NCBI RefSeq assembly: GCF_022317005.1
Contig: NZ_CP081006.1
Location: 3,596,001 to 3,660,000 of the forward strand
Reading direction: 5' to 3'
DNA: 64,000 bases
From: Mycobacterium sp. IDR2000157661
Lineage (GTDB): Bacteria; Actinomycetota; Actinomycetes; Mycobacteriales; Mycobacteriaceae
In this document: positions 19,949-28,774 of the stretch, one piece after another
How the letters are laid out: each line of letters opens with the position of its first letter
Position numbering within the stretch: the first letter of the stretch is position 1
Translations under genes and position numbers: made by a program
The notes under the pieces: model-generated
Databases searched by the model: none
What the model was told of the DNA's origin: nothing
The model's input: the letters and a program-made list of their open reading frames with translations, nothing else

Positions 19949-20337
19949 TGATCATCGTCGGATACAGCGCCGACAGGTTCGGCAGGGCGGCGTTGGAGCA
20001 CGGGATCGCCGAGGCTAAGCGGCGAAACACCGCGCTGCGAGTGGTCAATTCGACATCCGGCGATGCATACGTCGACCCGGCCTTCGCCCAACAGGACGAG
20101 GTGCACGACGTCGAGGAGCACCTTGGTGACTGCGGTGTCGACTACGAGCTCACTCAGCCCGTCGGTGTCGACACCGCGCAAGCGCTGCTCGCCGAGATGG
20201 ACCGCGATGACGCCGAGCTGCTGGTGATCGGTATCCGACACCGCAACCCGGTCGGCAAGTTGTTGTTGGGCAGCGTATCGCAACGGCTTCTGCTGGAATG
20301 TCGCAAGCCGGTGCTGGCGGTCAAACCCGCCGAGTGA
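19948..20337 (+). CDS. Universal stress protein (UspA family)
   Basis: This 129-residue single-domain Usp begins MIIVGYSADRFGRAALEHGI. The nucleotide-binding end is GIRHRNPVGKLLLGSVSQRLL, matching the ATP-binding pattern G-x2-G-x9-G-S/T only loosely, followed by KPVLAVKP. It is the last gene of the tctCBA transcription unit and probably answers to the same regulator. A role in protecting or adjusting cells during carboxylate uptake is inference. The start is fixed by GGGAGGAG seven bases upstream. Confidence 0.9.
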   Translation: MIIVGYSADRFGRAALEHGIAEAKRRNTALRVVNSTSGDAYVDPAFAQQDEVHDVEEHLGDCGVDYELTQPVGVDTAQALLAEMDRDDAELLVIGIRHRNPVGKLLLGSVSQRLLLECRKPVLAVKPAE

Positions 20338-20554
20338 CGTCACCGACCATCGCTATTGTTTCGGGCATGTTGCCTGACGGCGTCGGCGGTGAAAACCGCG
20401 CCTGACAGCGCCGTCCCGCCCACATTGAGGACAACGTTCCCGCCGCGTAACAGCCCACACCCGACTCCGTAACAGGCGACTGGAAGCGTCAGAGCCGCAT
20501 CGAAGCCGATTTCCGCTGCTCAAAGCTCGATCTGACGCTCTACAGGAGATAGTC

Positions 20555-21943
20555 GTGACTGTTACGGGGACCGAACCCACCACCGCTTCCGCTGCGCCTC
20601 CCGCCGGCCGGCCGCACTGGATCGACGACTGGCGTCCCGAGGATCCCCAGTTCTGGTCCACCGTCGGGAAACCCATCGCCAGACGCAACCTCATCTGGTC
20701 GATCTTCGCCGAACACATCGGGTTTTCGGTCTGGCTGCTGTGGAGCATCGTCGTTGTTCAGATGACCGCGGGTCCCGACGGCAGTCCGGCCGCGTCCGGC
20801 TTCGCGCTGACCACTACGCAGGCGCTGTGGCTGGTCGCCGTTCCGAGCGGTGTCGGGGCTTTCCTGCGACTGCCGTACACGTTCGCCGTACCGTTGTTCG
20901 GCGGCCGCAACTGGACGGTGATATCGGCTCTGCTGCTGGTGATTCCGTGTCTAGGACTCGCCTGGGCGGTGTCCGATCCCGACATCTCTTTCGCTCTGCT
21001 GCTGCTGATCGCAGCGACGGCGGGATTCGGTGGCGGCAACTTCGCGTCCTCCATGGCCAACATCTCGTTCTTCTATCCCGAGAAGGAGAAGGGATGGGCG
21101 TTGGGGCTCAATGCCGCAGGCGGAAACATCGGCGTCGCGGTCGTGCAGAAGGTCATCCCTATGGTGATCACGGTCGGCGGCGGTGTGGCCCTGTCGTACG
21201 CGGGCCTGTTCTACGTGCCGTTCGCGGTGGCGGCGGCGGTCTGCGCCTTCCTGTTCATGGACAACCTGGCGGAGGCCAAGGCGGACGTGAAGCCGGTGTG
21301 GCAGTCGCTGCGCCACCCCGACACCTGGGTCATGTCGCTGCTCTACATCGGCACCTTCGGATCGTTCATCGGCTACTCGGCGGCGTTCCCGACGCTGCTC
21401 AAGACGGTGTTCGATCGCGGTGACATCGCGCTGATGTGGGCGTTCCTCGGTGCGGGTATCGGTTCGATCGCGCGTCCGTTCGGTGGGTGGCTGTCGGACC
21501 GCATCGGTGGCTCCCGGATCACCGCGGTGGCGTTCCTCATGCTCGCGGTCGGCGCGGCGGTCGGGCTGTGGTCGGTCCAGATCAGAAACCTGCCGATCTT
21601 CTTCGTCAGCTTCATGTTCCTCTTCATCGCCACCGGTATCGGAAACGGGTCGACCTACCGGATGATCTCGAAGATCTTCCGCGTCAAGGGCGAAGATGCC
21701 GGTGGCACACCGGAGATCATGGTCGAGATGCGCCGGCAGGCGGCAGGCGCTCTCGGCGTCATCTCCTCGGTGGGCGCATTCGGCGGATTCGTCGTGCCGT
21801 TGGCGTACGCGTGGTCGAAGGCCCAGTTCGGCACCATCGAACCGGCACTGCGGTTCTACGTCGCCTTCTTCGTGGTGTTGCTCGCGGTGACGTGGTACTG
21901 CTACATGCGCAAAGGCACCCGGATGGCGCAGGCGGGCGTCTAA
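20555..21943 (+). CDS. narK: Nitrate/nitrite MFS transporter (NarK/NasA type)
   Basis: This 462-residue major facilitator has 12 predicted helices. The NNP-family signatures are clear: GFGGGNFASSMANISFFYPEKEKGWALGLNAAGGNIG (first signature region) and IGNGSTYRMISKIF...GALGVISSVGAFGGFVVP (second). The Arg in RLPYTFAVP and RMISKIF occupy the nitrate-binding positions known for NarK. It starts at GTG 20555 with AGGAGAT upstream. Immediately upstream of the fused nitrate reductase, so it probably supplies nitrate for assimilation. The symbol reflects the family, not a proven orthologue. Confidence 0.92.
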   Translation: MTVTGTEPTTASAAPPAGRPHWIDDWRPEDPQFWSTVGKPIARRNLIWSIFAEHIGFSVWLLWSIVVVQMTAGPDGSPAASGFALTTTQALWLVAVPSGVGAFLRLPYTFAVPLFGGRNWTVISALLLVIPCLGLAWAVSDPDISFALLLLIAATAGFGGGNFASSMANISFFYPEKEKGWALGLNAAGGNIGVAVVQKVIPMVITVGGGVALSYAGLFYVPFAVAAAVCAFLFMDNLAEAKADVKPVWQSLRHPDTWVMSLLYIGTFGSFIGYSAAFPTLLKTVFDRGDIALMWAFLGAGIGSIARPFGGWLSDRIGGSRITAVAFLMLAVGAAVGLWSVQIRNLPIFFVSFMFLFIATGIGNGSTYRMISKIFRVKGEDAGGTPEIMVEMRRQAAGALGVISSVGAFGGFVVPLAYAWSKAQFGTIEPALRFYVAFFVVLLAVTWYCYMRKGTRMAQAGV

Positions 21944-21946
21944 GCG

Positions 21947-24900
21947 GTGACGGTTGACGGTTGCGTGACCCGTACGGCGTGCTCGTACTGTGGTGTGGGG
22001 TGCGGTATCGAGGTGCACACGGCAACCGACGGCGGCAAGCCGGTCATCGCGCGTGTCACCGGAGACAGGTTGCACCCCAGCAACTTCGGCCGGTTGTGCA
22101 CCAAGGGCGCCACACACGCCGAGATGATGCGGGCCGACGAGGGTCGGCTGACTTCAGCATTCGTCCGGCCCGGCCGCGACGCGGAACCGGTCCCCACGTC
22201 CGTGGACGATGCAGCCGCCGAGGCCGGCAGGCGGCTGAAACAGATCGTCGACGAACACGGTCCCGATGCGGTTGCGCTCTACGTCTCGGGACAGATGTCG
22301 ATCGAGGCGCAGTATCTGGCCACCAAGCTCGCGAAGGGCTTCCTGCGGACGGTGCACCTCGAGTCGAACTCGCGGTTGTGCATGGCCAGCGCCGGCACGG
22401 GGTTCAAGCAGTCCCTCGGCGCCGACGGGCCGCCTGGCTCCTACACCGACTTCGACTGCACCGACCTGTTCTTCGTCATCGGCTCGAACATGGCCGACTG
22501 CCACCCGATCCTGTACCTGCGGATGGCCGACCGGCTCAAGACTGGCGCGAAGCTCATCGTCGTCGACCCCCGCCGCACCGACACCGCCGAACGGGCCGAC
22601 CTGTTCCTTCAGATCAAGCCCGGCACCGACCTGGCGTTGCTCAACGGGCTGCTGCACCTGCTGGTGCGAAACGGCGACATCGACGACGATTTCATCGCCG
22701 CGCACACCCAGGGCTGGGGCGACATGCCCCCGTTCCTGGCGGACTACCTGCCCGAAAGAGTTGCCACCATAACGGGTCTCGCCGAAGCCGACATCGAACT
22801 CGCCGCTCGGATGATCGGCGAGGCGGGGGAGTGGATGAGCTGCTGGACGATGGGGCTCAACCAGAGCACCCACGGCACCTGGAACACCAACGCGATCTGC
22901 AACCTGCACCTGGCGACGGGCGCGATCTGCCGGCCCGGCAGCGGACCGATGTCGCTGACCGGACAGCCCAACGCCATGGGTGGACGCGAGATGGGTTACA
23001 TGGGGCCGGGTCTGCCCGGCCAGCGGTCGGTGCTCTCAGCGGCGGACCGGGAGTTCGTCGAACAGCAATGGGGGTTGCCGCCCGGCGCAATCCGGTCCGA
23101 CGTGGGTCCGGGCACCATCGACATGTTCGGTCGGCTCGTCACGGGCGAGACTAAGGCGTGCTGGATCATCTGCACCAATCCCGTTGCCAGCGTGGCCAAC
23201 CGGTCGACGGTCATCGCCGGGCTCGAAGCCGCCGAACTGGTCATCACGCAGGACGCCTACCGCACCACGGCGACCAACACCTACGCCGACATCGTGTTGC
23301 CGGCCGCGTTGTGGGCCGAATCCGAGGGTGTGATGGTGAACTCCGAGCGCACTCTCACCCTGTTGCGGCAGTCCATTCCGCCTGCGGGGCAGGCGCGGCC
23401 GGACTGGCAGCTGATCTGCCAGGTCGCCGCACATCTGGGCTTCGGTGACCACTTCTCCTATCGCAGCAGCGAGGAGGTGTTCGACGAAATCCGTCGGTTC
23501 TCGAATCCGGATACGGGCTATGACCTTCGCGGTGCGTCGTATGCGCGGCTTCGCGACGCACCCCTGCAGTGGCCTTGCCCGCCCGACGCCGCGCACCGTC
23601 ACCCGATCCGCTATCTCAACGACGGCGTGAGTCAGGATCTGTACATCGACGAGACGGGCCTGGCGCCGAGGCTGGCGTTCCCGACAGCGTCGCGCCGCGC
23701 GGTCTTCCACCCTCGTCCGCACATCGACCCCCACGAACTGCCCGACGACGGGCACGCGTTCGTGCTGAATACGGGCCGGCTGCAACACCAGTGGCACACC
23801 ATGACCAAGACGGGACGGGTGGAAGCCCTCAACAAACTCACCGGCGGACCGTTCGTCGAAATCCACCCCGACGACGCCCGCGCACTCGACATCGCCGAGG
23901 GCCAACGCGTCGAGGTGACCTCGCGTCGTGGCCGCGCCGTGCTGCCCGCGGTGCTCTCCGACCGTGTGCTGCCCGGCAACTGCTTCGTCCCGTTCCACTG
24001 GAACGACGAGCACGGCGCCGATCTCACCATCAATGCCCTCACCAGCGACGCCGTGGATCCGGATTCGCTGCAGCCGGAGTTCAAGGTCTGCGCGGTCAGC
24101 CTGCGCCCGGTCGCCTCTCCGGAGCTCACGGACGCCGAGAGACTCTATGTGTCAGGCTTTTTCAGCGGGCTGGCCGAAGGCGCTGCCGAGGTGCCCGTGC
24201 TCCCGCCATCCGCACCGGTCAGCGATGAGGTGCGGCGGTGGATCAACGGCCTGCTCGCCGGGCAGTCGGCCATCGCCCCCACCGGCGCCCCGGCCCGCGT
24301 CGGTGCCGGGCCGCTGGTGGTCTGGGCGTCGCAGACCGGCAACGCCGAGCAGTTCGCGTCCCGCCTCGCCGAACGCCTCGGTCGAGCGTCGCTGGTCAAC
24401 ATGGACGACCTCGCGCTGACCGATCTCGCCGCGGCCGGTGAAGTGCTGGTGGTCACCAGTACCTTCGGCGACGGCGGACCCCCCGACAACGGCGCCACGT
24501 TCTGGCACCGCCTGGATGCAGCCGACGCCCCGGCGCTGACCGGTGTGCGCTATGCGGTCCTCGGCATCGGCGACCGCTCCTACGACGACTTCTGCGGACA
24601 CGCCAAGGCCATCGACACCCGCTTGGCCGCGCTCGGCGCGACCCGCCTGCTCGACCGCGCCGACTGCGAGGCCTACGACGAGGAGCCCTTGCGCCGGTGG
24701 GCCGACGACGTGACCGCTCTGCTGGAACCGCGGCGCACGGATGCGACGCCCACCCCCGCGCCGGCCCCGACCCAGCCCTTCACCCGCACCCGACCCATCA
24801 CGGCGCCGCTGTCACGCAACACAGTGCTGACCGCGCCGACGTCGCCGAAAGAGGTGCGCCAGTTCGGTTTCGACATCTCCGAGCACCACGTCGGCTATGC

Positions 24901-25876
24901 CGCCGGCGACTCGCTCGGTGTGTACCCGACCAATGACCCTGCCGTCGTCGACGCCTGGCTGGCGGCGACGGGTGTGCCCGCGGGACATGTCGTGGAGATC
25001 GACGGTGTCGAGCGGCCGATGCGCGATGCCCTGATCTTGCAGTACGACTTCTGCCGAGTCACCCCGGATCTGCTGGGCTTCATCGCCGACCACAGCCGCG
25101 ACGCGAAGGCGCTGCGCGCACCGAAGGCCAAACTCGACAAGTGGCTGCACGGGCGCAACGGCCTCGACCTCGTGCAGGAGTTCGTCGTCCACGCCGATCC
25201 CGACGAATGGCAGCAGGTGCTGGTCCGGCTGACCCCGCGCAGCTACTCCATCTCGTCGAGCCCGCTGGTCAGCCCGCACGAGGTGCAGCTGACGGTGTCG
25301 GTGGTGCGGTACCGCGGTACCGCGGGCGGGGCGCGCGGCGGGGTCTGTTCGACGTTCCTGGCCGACCGGGCGTCCTGCGCGCCGGTCTTCCTTCAGCGTT
25401 CACCGCATTTTCGGCCACCGGAGGACGGTGCCACGCCGATGATCATGGTGGGCCCCGGCACCGGCATCGCCCCGTTCCGAGCCTTCCTGCAGGAGCGGCG
25501 CGCGCTCGGGCACCGCGGGCGTAACTGGTTGTTCTTCGGCGACCAGCACCGGGAGCAGAACTACTACTACCGCGACGACTTCGAGGACATGGCCGACGAC
25601 GGGCTGCTGACGCGGCTGGACCTGGCGTTCTCCCGCGACCAGGCCAAGCGGATCTACGTCCAGCACCGGATGATGGAGAACGGCGCCGAGTTGTGGCGCT
25701 GGCTCGACGAGGGCGCGCATTTCTACGTGTGCGGTGACGCCAGCCGGATGGCCAAGGATGTCGACGCCGCGCTGACCACCATCATCGAGACGCACGGTCG
25801 GATGTCGCACGAGCAGGCCCACAACTACAAGCGGGAACTCGTGGCGGCCAAGCGCTACGTTCGCGACGTGTACTAG
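21947..25876 (+). CDS. Single-chain assimilatory nitrate reductase fused to a CysJ-like diflavin reductase
   Basis: This 1309-residue fusion has a molybdopterin oxidoreductase part (residues 1 to about 700) with the N-terminal [4Fe-4S] ligands CSYCGVGC and the fourth Cys in NFGRLCTKG, plus the C-terminal molydopterin-binding domain (NTGRLQHQWHTMTKT). From about 785 a flavodoxin domain follows (VVWASQTGNAEQFASRLAE, STFGDGGPPDN), then FAD-binding (RSYSISSSPL, GGVCSTFLADR) and NADPH-binding (MIMVGPGTGIAPFRAFL) domains as in sulfite reductase flavoprotein. It should pass electrons from NADPH to nitrate in one chain. It starts GTG, 3 bp after narK. No nitrite reductase is in the window. Confidence 0.93.
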   Translation: MTVDGCVTRTACSYCGVGCGIEVHTATDGGKPVIARVTGDRLHPSNFGRLCTKGATHAEMMRADEGRLTSAFVRPGRDAEPVPTSVDDAAAEAGRRLKQIVDEHGPDAVALYVSGQMSIEAQYLATKLAKGFLRTVHLESNSRLCMASAGTGFKQSLGADGPPGSYTDFDCTDLFFVIGSNMADCHPILYLRMADRLKTGAKLIVVDPRRTDTAERADLFLQIKPGTDLALLNGLLHLLVRNGDIDDDFIAAHTQGWGDMPPFLADYLPERVATITGLAEADIELAARMIGEAGEWMSCWTMGLNQSTHGTWNTNAICNLHLATGAICRPGSGPMSLTGQPNAMGGREMGYMGPGLPGQRSVLSAADREFVEQQWGLPPGAIRSDVGPGTIDMFGRLVTGETKACWIICTNPVASVANRSTVIAGLEAAELVITQDAYRTTATNTYADIVLPAALWAESEGVMVNSERTLTLLRQSIPPAGQARPDWQLICQVAAHLGFGDHFSYRSSEEVFDEIRRFSNPDTGYDLRGASYARLRDAPLQWPCPPDAAHRHPIRYLNDGVSQDLYIDETGLAPRLAFPTASRRAVFHPRPHIDPHELPDDGHAFVLNTGRLQHQWHTMTKTGRVEALNKLTGGPFVEIHPDDARALDIAEGQRVEVTSRRGRAVLPAVLSDRVLPGNCFVPFHWNDEHGADLTINALTSDAVDPDSLQPEFKVCAVSLRPVASPELTDAERLYVSGFFSGLAEGAAEVPVLPPSAPVSDEVRRWINGLLAGQSAIAPTGAPARVGAGPLVVWASQTGNAEQFASRLAERLGRASLVNMDDLALTDLAAAGEVLVVTSTFGDGGPPDNGATFWHRLDAADAPALTGVRYAVLGIGDRSYDDFCGHAKAIDTRLAALGATRLLDRADCEAYDEEPLRRWADDVTALLEPRRTDATPTPAPAPTQPFTRTRPITAPLSRNTVLTAPTSPKEVRQFGFDISEHHVGYAAGDSLGVYPTNDPAVVDAWLAATGVPAGHVVEIDGVERPMRDALILQYDFCRVTPDLLGFIADHSRDAKALRAPKAKLDKWLHGRNGLDLVQEFVVHADPDEWQQVLVRLTPRSYSISSSPLVSPHEVQLTVSVVRYRGTAGGARGGVCSTFLADRASCAPVFLQRSPHFRPPEDGATPMIMVGPGTGIAPFRAFLQERRALGHRGRNWLFFGDQHREQNYYYRDDFEDMADDGLLTRLDLAFSRDQAKRIYVQHRMMENGAELWRWLDEGAHFYVCGDASRMAKDVDAALTTIIETHGRMSHEQAHNYKRELVAAKRYVRDVY

Positions 25877-25891
25877 ACGACTCATCACATG

Positions 25892-25910
25892 GTGTCCGAG
25901 GGGGGACTTG
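25892..25910. repeat. 19-bp tRNA 3'-end fragment (left island boundary)
   Basis: GTGTCCGAGGGGGGACTTG is identical to 58008-58026 and in the same orientation. Read on the minus strand it is the T-loop end plus acceptor 3' strand of a tRNA, probably leucine type. The tRNA body is absent. It lies in the 255-bp non-coding gap between the nitrate reductase gene and the island's first gene. The rest of that gap shows no supportable gene. Confidence 0.7.
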
Positions 25911-26131
25911 GCCATCTGCGACACGGGTTGTGATCTTGGGATTGAGGGGGTGAACGCATCGTACGCTGGCGCCGACGTGACATTACCCACTATGACGACG
26001 ATTTCGAGATCGCTGCCGAAGTATTGGCGTTCCAGCATCGCTGGGCGTTGGAGCGGGGCACGACCGGCTAGGAAAGCGGTTGATGAATCAGTGTCCCGGC
26101 CCAAGGCCGACCGGCCGTTTGCCGCACAACG

Positions 26132-27280
26132 CTAGTCGTCCCAGCATATCTTGCTGGCCGCGTCCGTGTTGATGCTGAATATGCCGTCGACCGGCTCGTT
26201 GGTGACCAGCTCTACACCGGCGTCGTAGAACCCGAGTTCCTCGGATGGGACGAACTCGTCGGCACCAGCGACGGGGCGAAGCGACTGCGGAGTGCGCTGG
26301 GGGATCTCAATCCGGTCCGTCGCGCCGACTACCGCCTCTTTGATCGCCAGGATTCCCTCGCGGGCCATGACGATCGGGTACTGCTGCGCAGTGGCGTCGA
26401 GTTTCCCGTCGGCGATGGCCTGGATGCCCTCGCAGCCGCCGTCGACCGAGACCACGATGACATCGTCTCCCGTGATCCCCGCTGCATCCAGTGCCTCTAG
26501 CGCGCCGAAAGCCACGGGCTCGTTGATCGTGTAGACGATGTTGATGTCCGGGTTGGCGTTCAGGCACACCTCTATCGCCGACCGCCCGCCCTCGATGTTC
26601 CCGCCGGTGGGCTCCTGGCAGGCGATCTCGTAATCGCCGCCGCGGTAGGTCCCAGTCCGGGCTTCGTCGCCCTTGACGGTGTCATCGACGGCGTCGATGC
26701 CCATTCCGCTCAGGAACCCTTGGTTGCGCAGACCGTCCAGAGAGACCTCGTCGCCGTCGAAGAGATCGAGCAGGGCGATAATGGCGTCTTGGTTTCCGAG
26801 CCTCCCAGCGGTCCAGGATCCGATCAGCGTGCCGGCGCGGTAGTTGTCGGTGGCGATGTTGAGGTCGACGACGTCGGACGGCTCGGTCGGGGTGTCGAGG
26901 GCGACCACGTAGATGCCCGCGTCGCGCGCCTGCCGTATCGCGTCATAGACGCCAGGCCCGTTGGGCGTGATGAGGATGCCGTCTACCCCGACCCCGATGG
27001 CCTCGTCGATGGCGGCGATCTGCCCCTCTTCGTCACCGTCCTGGGCTCCGGCCCGGAGCATGAGATCGACTCCGTGCGCCTTGGCGAACTGCTCCGCGCC
27101 CTCTTGCATGGCTACGAAGTACGGGTTGATCTGATCTTTGGTGATGAGCATCATGCGGAGGTCGTCGCGGGCGCCGCAGGATGTCAGGCCGAAAGCCAGC
27201 ACGGCGACAACGCCGGCGAGGACGGCCCGCAGCGACGTCGTTCGGGGGCGGCGCACAGGATCTCCTACGGTCGGGGCCAT
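26132..27280 (-). CDS. Sugar-type ABC transporter substrate-binding lipoprotein
   Basis: This 382-residue periplasmic binding protein of the ribose/xylose (type I, LacI-like) fold has a lipoprotein signal with lipobox LTSC at about residues 31-34. Family landmarks are INPYFVAMQEGAEQFAKAHG, IDEAIGVGVDGILITPNGP, VVALDTPTEPSD and VVSVDGGCEGIQAIADGKL. ATG 27280 follows AGGAGGTGG, two bases after the permease stop. No ABC ATPase or permease gene is adjacent; its only partner is the FucP-like MFS gene. Several Cys residues (CQEP, CLNA, GGCEG, KICWDD) are notable for this family. Confidence 0.88.
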   Translation of the reverse strand: MAPTVGDPVRRPRTTSLRAVLAGVVAVLAFGLTSCGARDDLRMMLITKDQINPYFVAMQEGAEQFAKAHGVDLMLRAGAQDGDEEGQIAAIDEAIGVGVDGILITPNGPGVYDAIRQARDAGIYVVALDTPTEPSDVVDLNIATDNYRAGTLIGSWTAGRLGNQDAIIALLDLFDGDEVSLDGLRNQGFLSGMGIDAVDDTVKGDEARTGTYRGGDYEIACQEPTGGNIEGGRSAIEVCLNANPDINIVYTINEPVAFGALEALDAAGITGDDVIVVSVDGGCEGIQAIADGKLDATAQQYPIVMAREGILAIKEAVVGATDRIEIPQRTPQSLRPVAGADEFVPSEELGFYDAGVELVTNEPVDGIFSINTDAASKICWDD

Positions 27281-27282
27281 CG

Positions 27283-28635
27283 TCACGCCACCTCCTGGAC
27301 ATCGCGTGCGCTGCGCAGGGCGAACAGGGCATATGCGGCGCAAACACCGAAGCACACGGCGGGGACGATGTAGGAGATGTTCGAGCCCGCGGAGTCCACG
27401 ATTCCGCCCTGGATAAGCGGGATGGTGGCGCCGCCGACGATCGCCATCACCAGCCCGGCGGCGCCGAACTTGCTGTCTTCGCCGAGACCCTCGAGCGCAA
27501 CGCCGTAGATGGTGGGGAACAGCAGCGATAGGCAAGCCGACAGTGCCAAGACGGCCACCGCGCCGATGAGGTTCGGCGACGCTATCGCGACAAAGCAAAG
27601 CGCCACGCCCAGTGCAGTCATGATCAGCATCAGCAACCGGCTGTCGACGAATCCCATGATGCCGACCATGACGAACCGGGACACGAGGAAGACGATCAGG
27701 CTGGCTTGCAGCCACCAACCGGCCTGGGACGCCGTGGCGTCGACCGCATCCTGGACGTAGATGATCGTGAAGGTCCACACACCGGTCTGAGCAGCGACAT
27801 TGAAGAATTGCGCGACGACGCCGAACGAGTAGTGCCGGTTGGTCAGCAGGCGCCTGAGCCGAGATCCGCGGCCGCGGATCTGCACCTTGCGCAGCTCGGA
27901 TGGGTGCGGCCGGGGGATCTTGATGATGGCGATCCCCATCCAGATCAGGACGAGGACGATCGCGAGGCCGATGTACGGGGTCATGACCGCGTTGAGCTCG
28001 ACTATCTGGACGGCGAGCAACTCGCCGGGAGGCAGCGCCTGCCGCTCTGCCTGGCTGAGTGCACTGAGCTGTGGGGCGATGACGAGCGCGGCGAGCAGGA
28101 CGCCCGTGTTAGCTCCGACCGGGTTGAACGCTTGCGCGAAATTGAGACGCCGGGTGGCATTGCTCTCTGGCCCCATCGCCATGACGAAGGGATTCGCCGA
28201 CGTTTCCAGGATCGACAGGCCGGCCGCGAGGGCGAATATCGCGGTGAGGAAGAACCCGAAGGTGAGCGCGTTTGCCGCGGGTAGGAACAAGAAGCCGCCG
28301 ACGGCGGCCAGCCCCAGCCCGGTCAGCACTCCGACCCGGTAGCCAAGGCGCTGGTTGATGAATGCTGCCGGGAGCGCCAGCAGGAAGTACGCGCCGTAGT
28401 AGGCCGACTGCACGAGCGTCGCTTCGAAGGTGCTCATCGAAAAGATCTGCCGGAACGTCGCGACCAGCGTGTCGGTCATGTTCGCGGCCGCTCCCCACGC
28501 CGCAAAACACAACACCAGGAGGATGAACGGGAAGAGCATCCCGGGGTAGAGGAAGGATGTCTTCGTCCCAGCGGGGACTTCTCGCTCGCTGGCCTCTGGG
28601 CTGTCCATCACCATCGAGGGGACCCCTCTCGTCAT
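27283..28635 (-). CDS. FucP-like sugar:H+ symporter (MFS)
   Basis: This 450-residue MFS permease has 12 predicted helices and resembles the L-fucose permease family: FAAWGAAANMTDTLVATFRQIF, QSAYYGAYFLLALPAAFINQRLGYR, GLSILETSANPFVMAMGP, RRLNFAQAFNPVGANTGVLL. The motif N-P-x-G after FAQAF is typical of FucP. Two starts are possible (ATG 28635, or 28614 after GAGGGG). It is cotranscribed with the binding lipoprotein downstream. The sugar cannot be told. Confidence 0.88.
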   Translation of the reverse strand: MTRGVPSMVMDSPEASEREVPAGTKTSFLYPGMLFPFILLVLCFAAWGAAANMTDTLVATFRQIFSMSTFEATLVQSAYYGAYFLLALPAAFINQRLGYRVGVLTGLGLAAVGGFLFLPAANALTFGFFLTAIFALAAGLSILETSANPFVMAMGPESNATRRLNFAQAFNPVGANTGVLLAALVIAPQLSALSQAERQALPPGELLAVQIVELNAVMTPYIGLAIVLVLIWMGIAIIKIPRPHPSELRKVQIRGRGSRLRRLLTNRHYSFGVVAQFFNVAAQTGVWTFTIIYVQDAVDATASQAGWWLQASLIVFLVSRFVMVGIMGFVDSRLLMLIMTALGVALCFVAIASPNLIGAVAVLALSACLSLLFPTIYGVALEGLGEDSKFGAAGLVMAIVGGATIPLIQGGIVDSAGSNISYIVPAVCFGVCAAYALFALRSARDVQEVA

Positions 28636-28774
28636 GCGAGGTGTATCACAGACGTCGGAGGTTTCCCATGATCATCTGGAAAACTGCCAACTAGGGACGG
28701 ACAGCTTGCTGCCCTTTCGGCGTTGTCTGCAAGCGCGGGGTCAAGTCCATGGACGTGGTGTACGACGTCGTCGT

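Noticed and set aside
20951..22117. 388-residue minus-strand ORF across the nitrate transporter
   Set aside because: Antisense shadow; His/Arg/Asp-rich with no fold signature.
25400..26104. Minus-strand ORF over the nitrate reductase end and the island boundary
   Set aside because: Most of it is antisense to the NADPH domain. The free part (QYFGSDLEIVVIVGNVTSA) matches no family I know.
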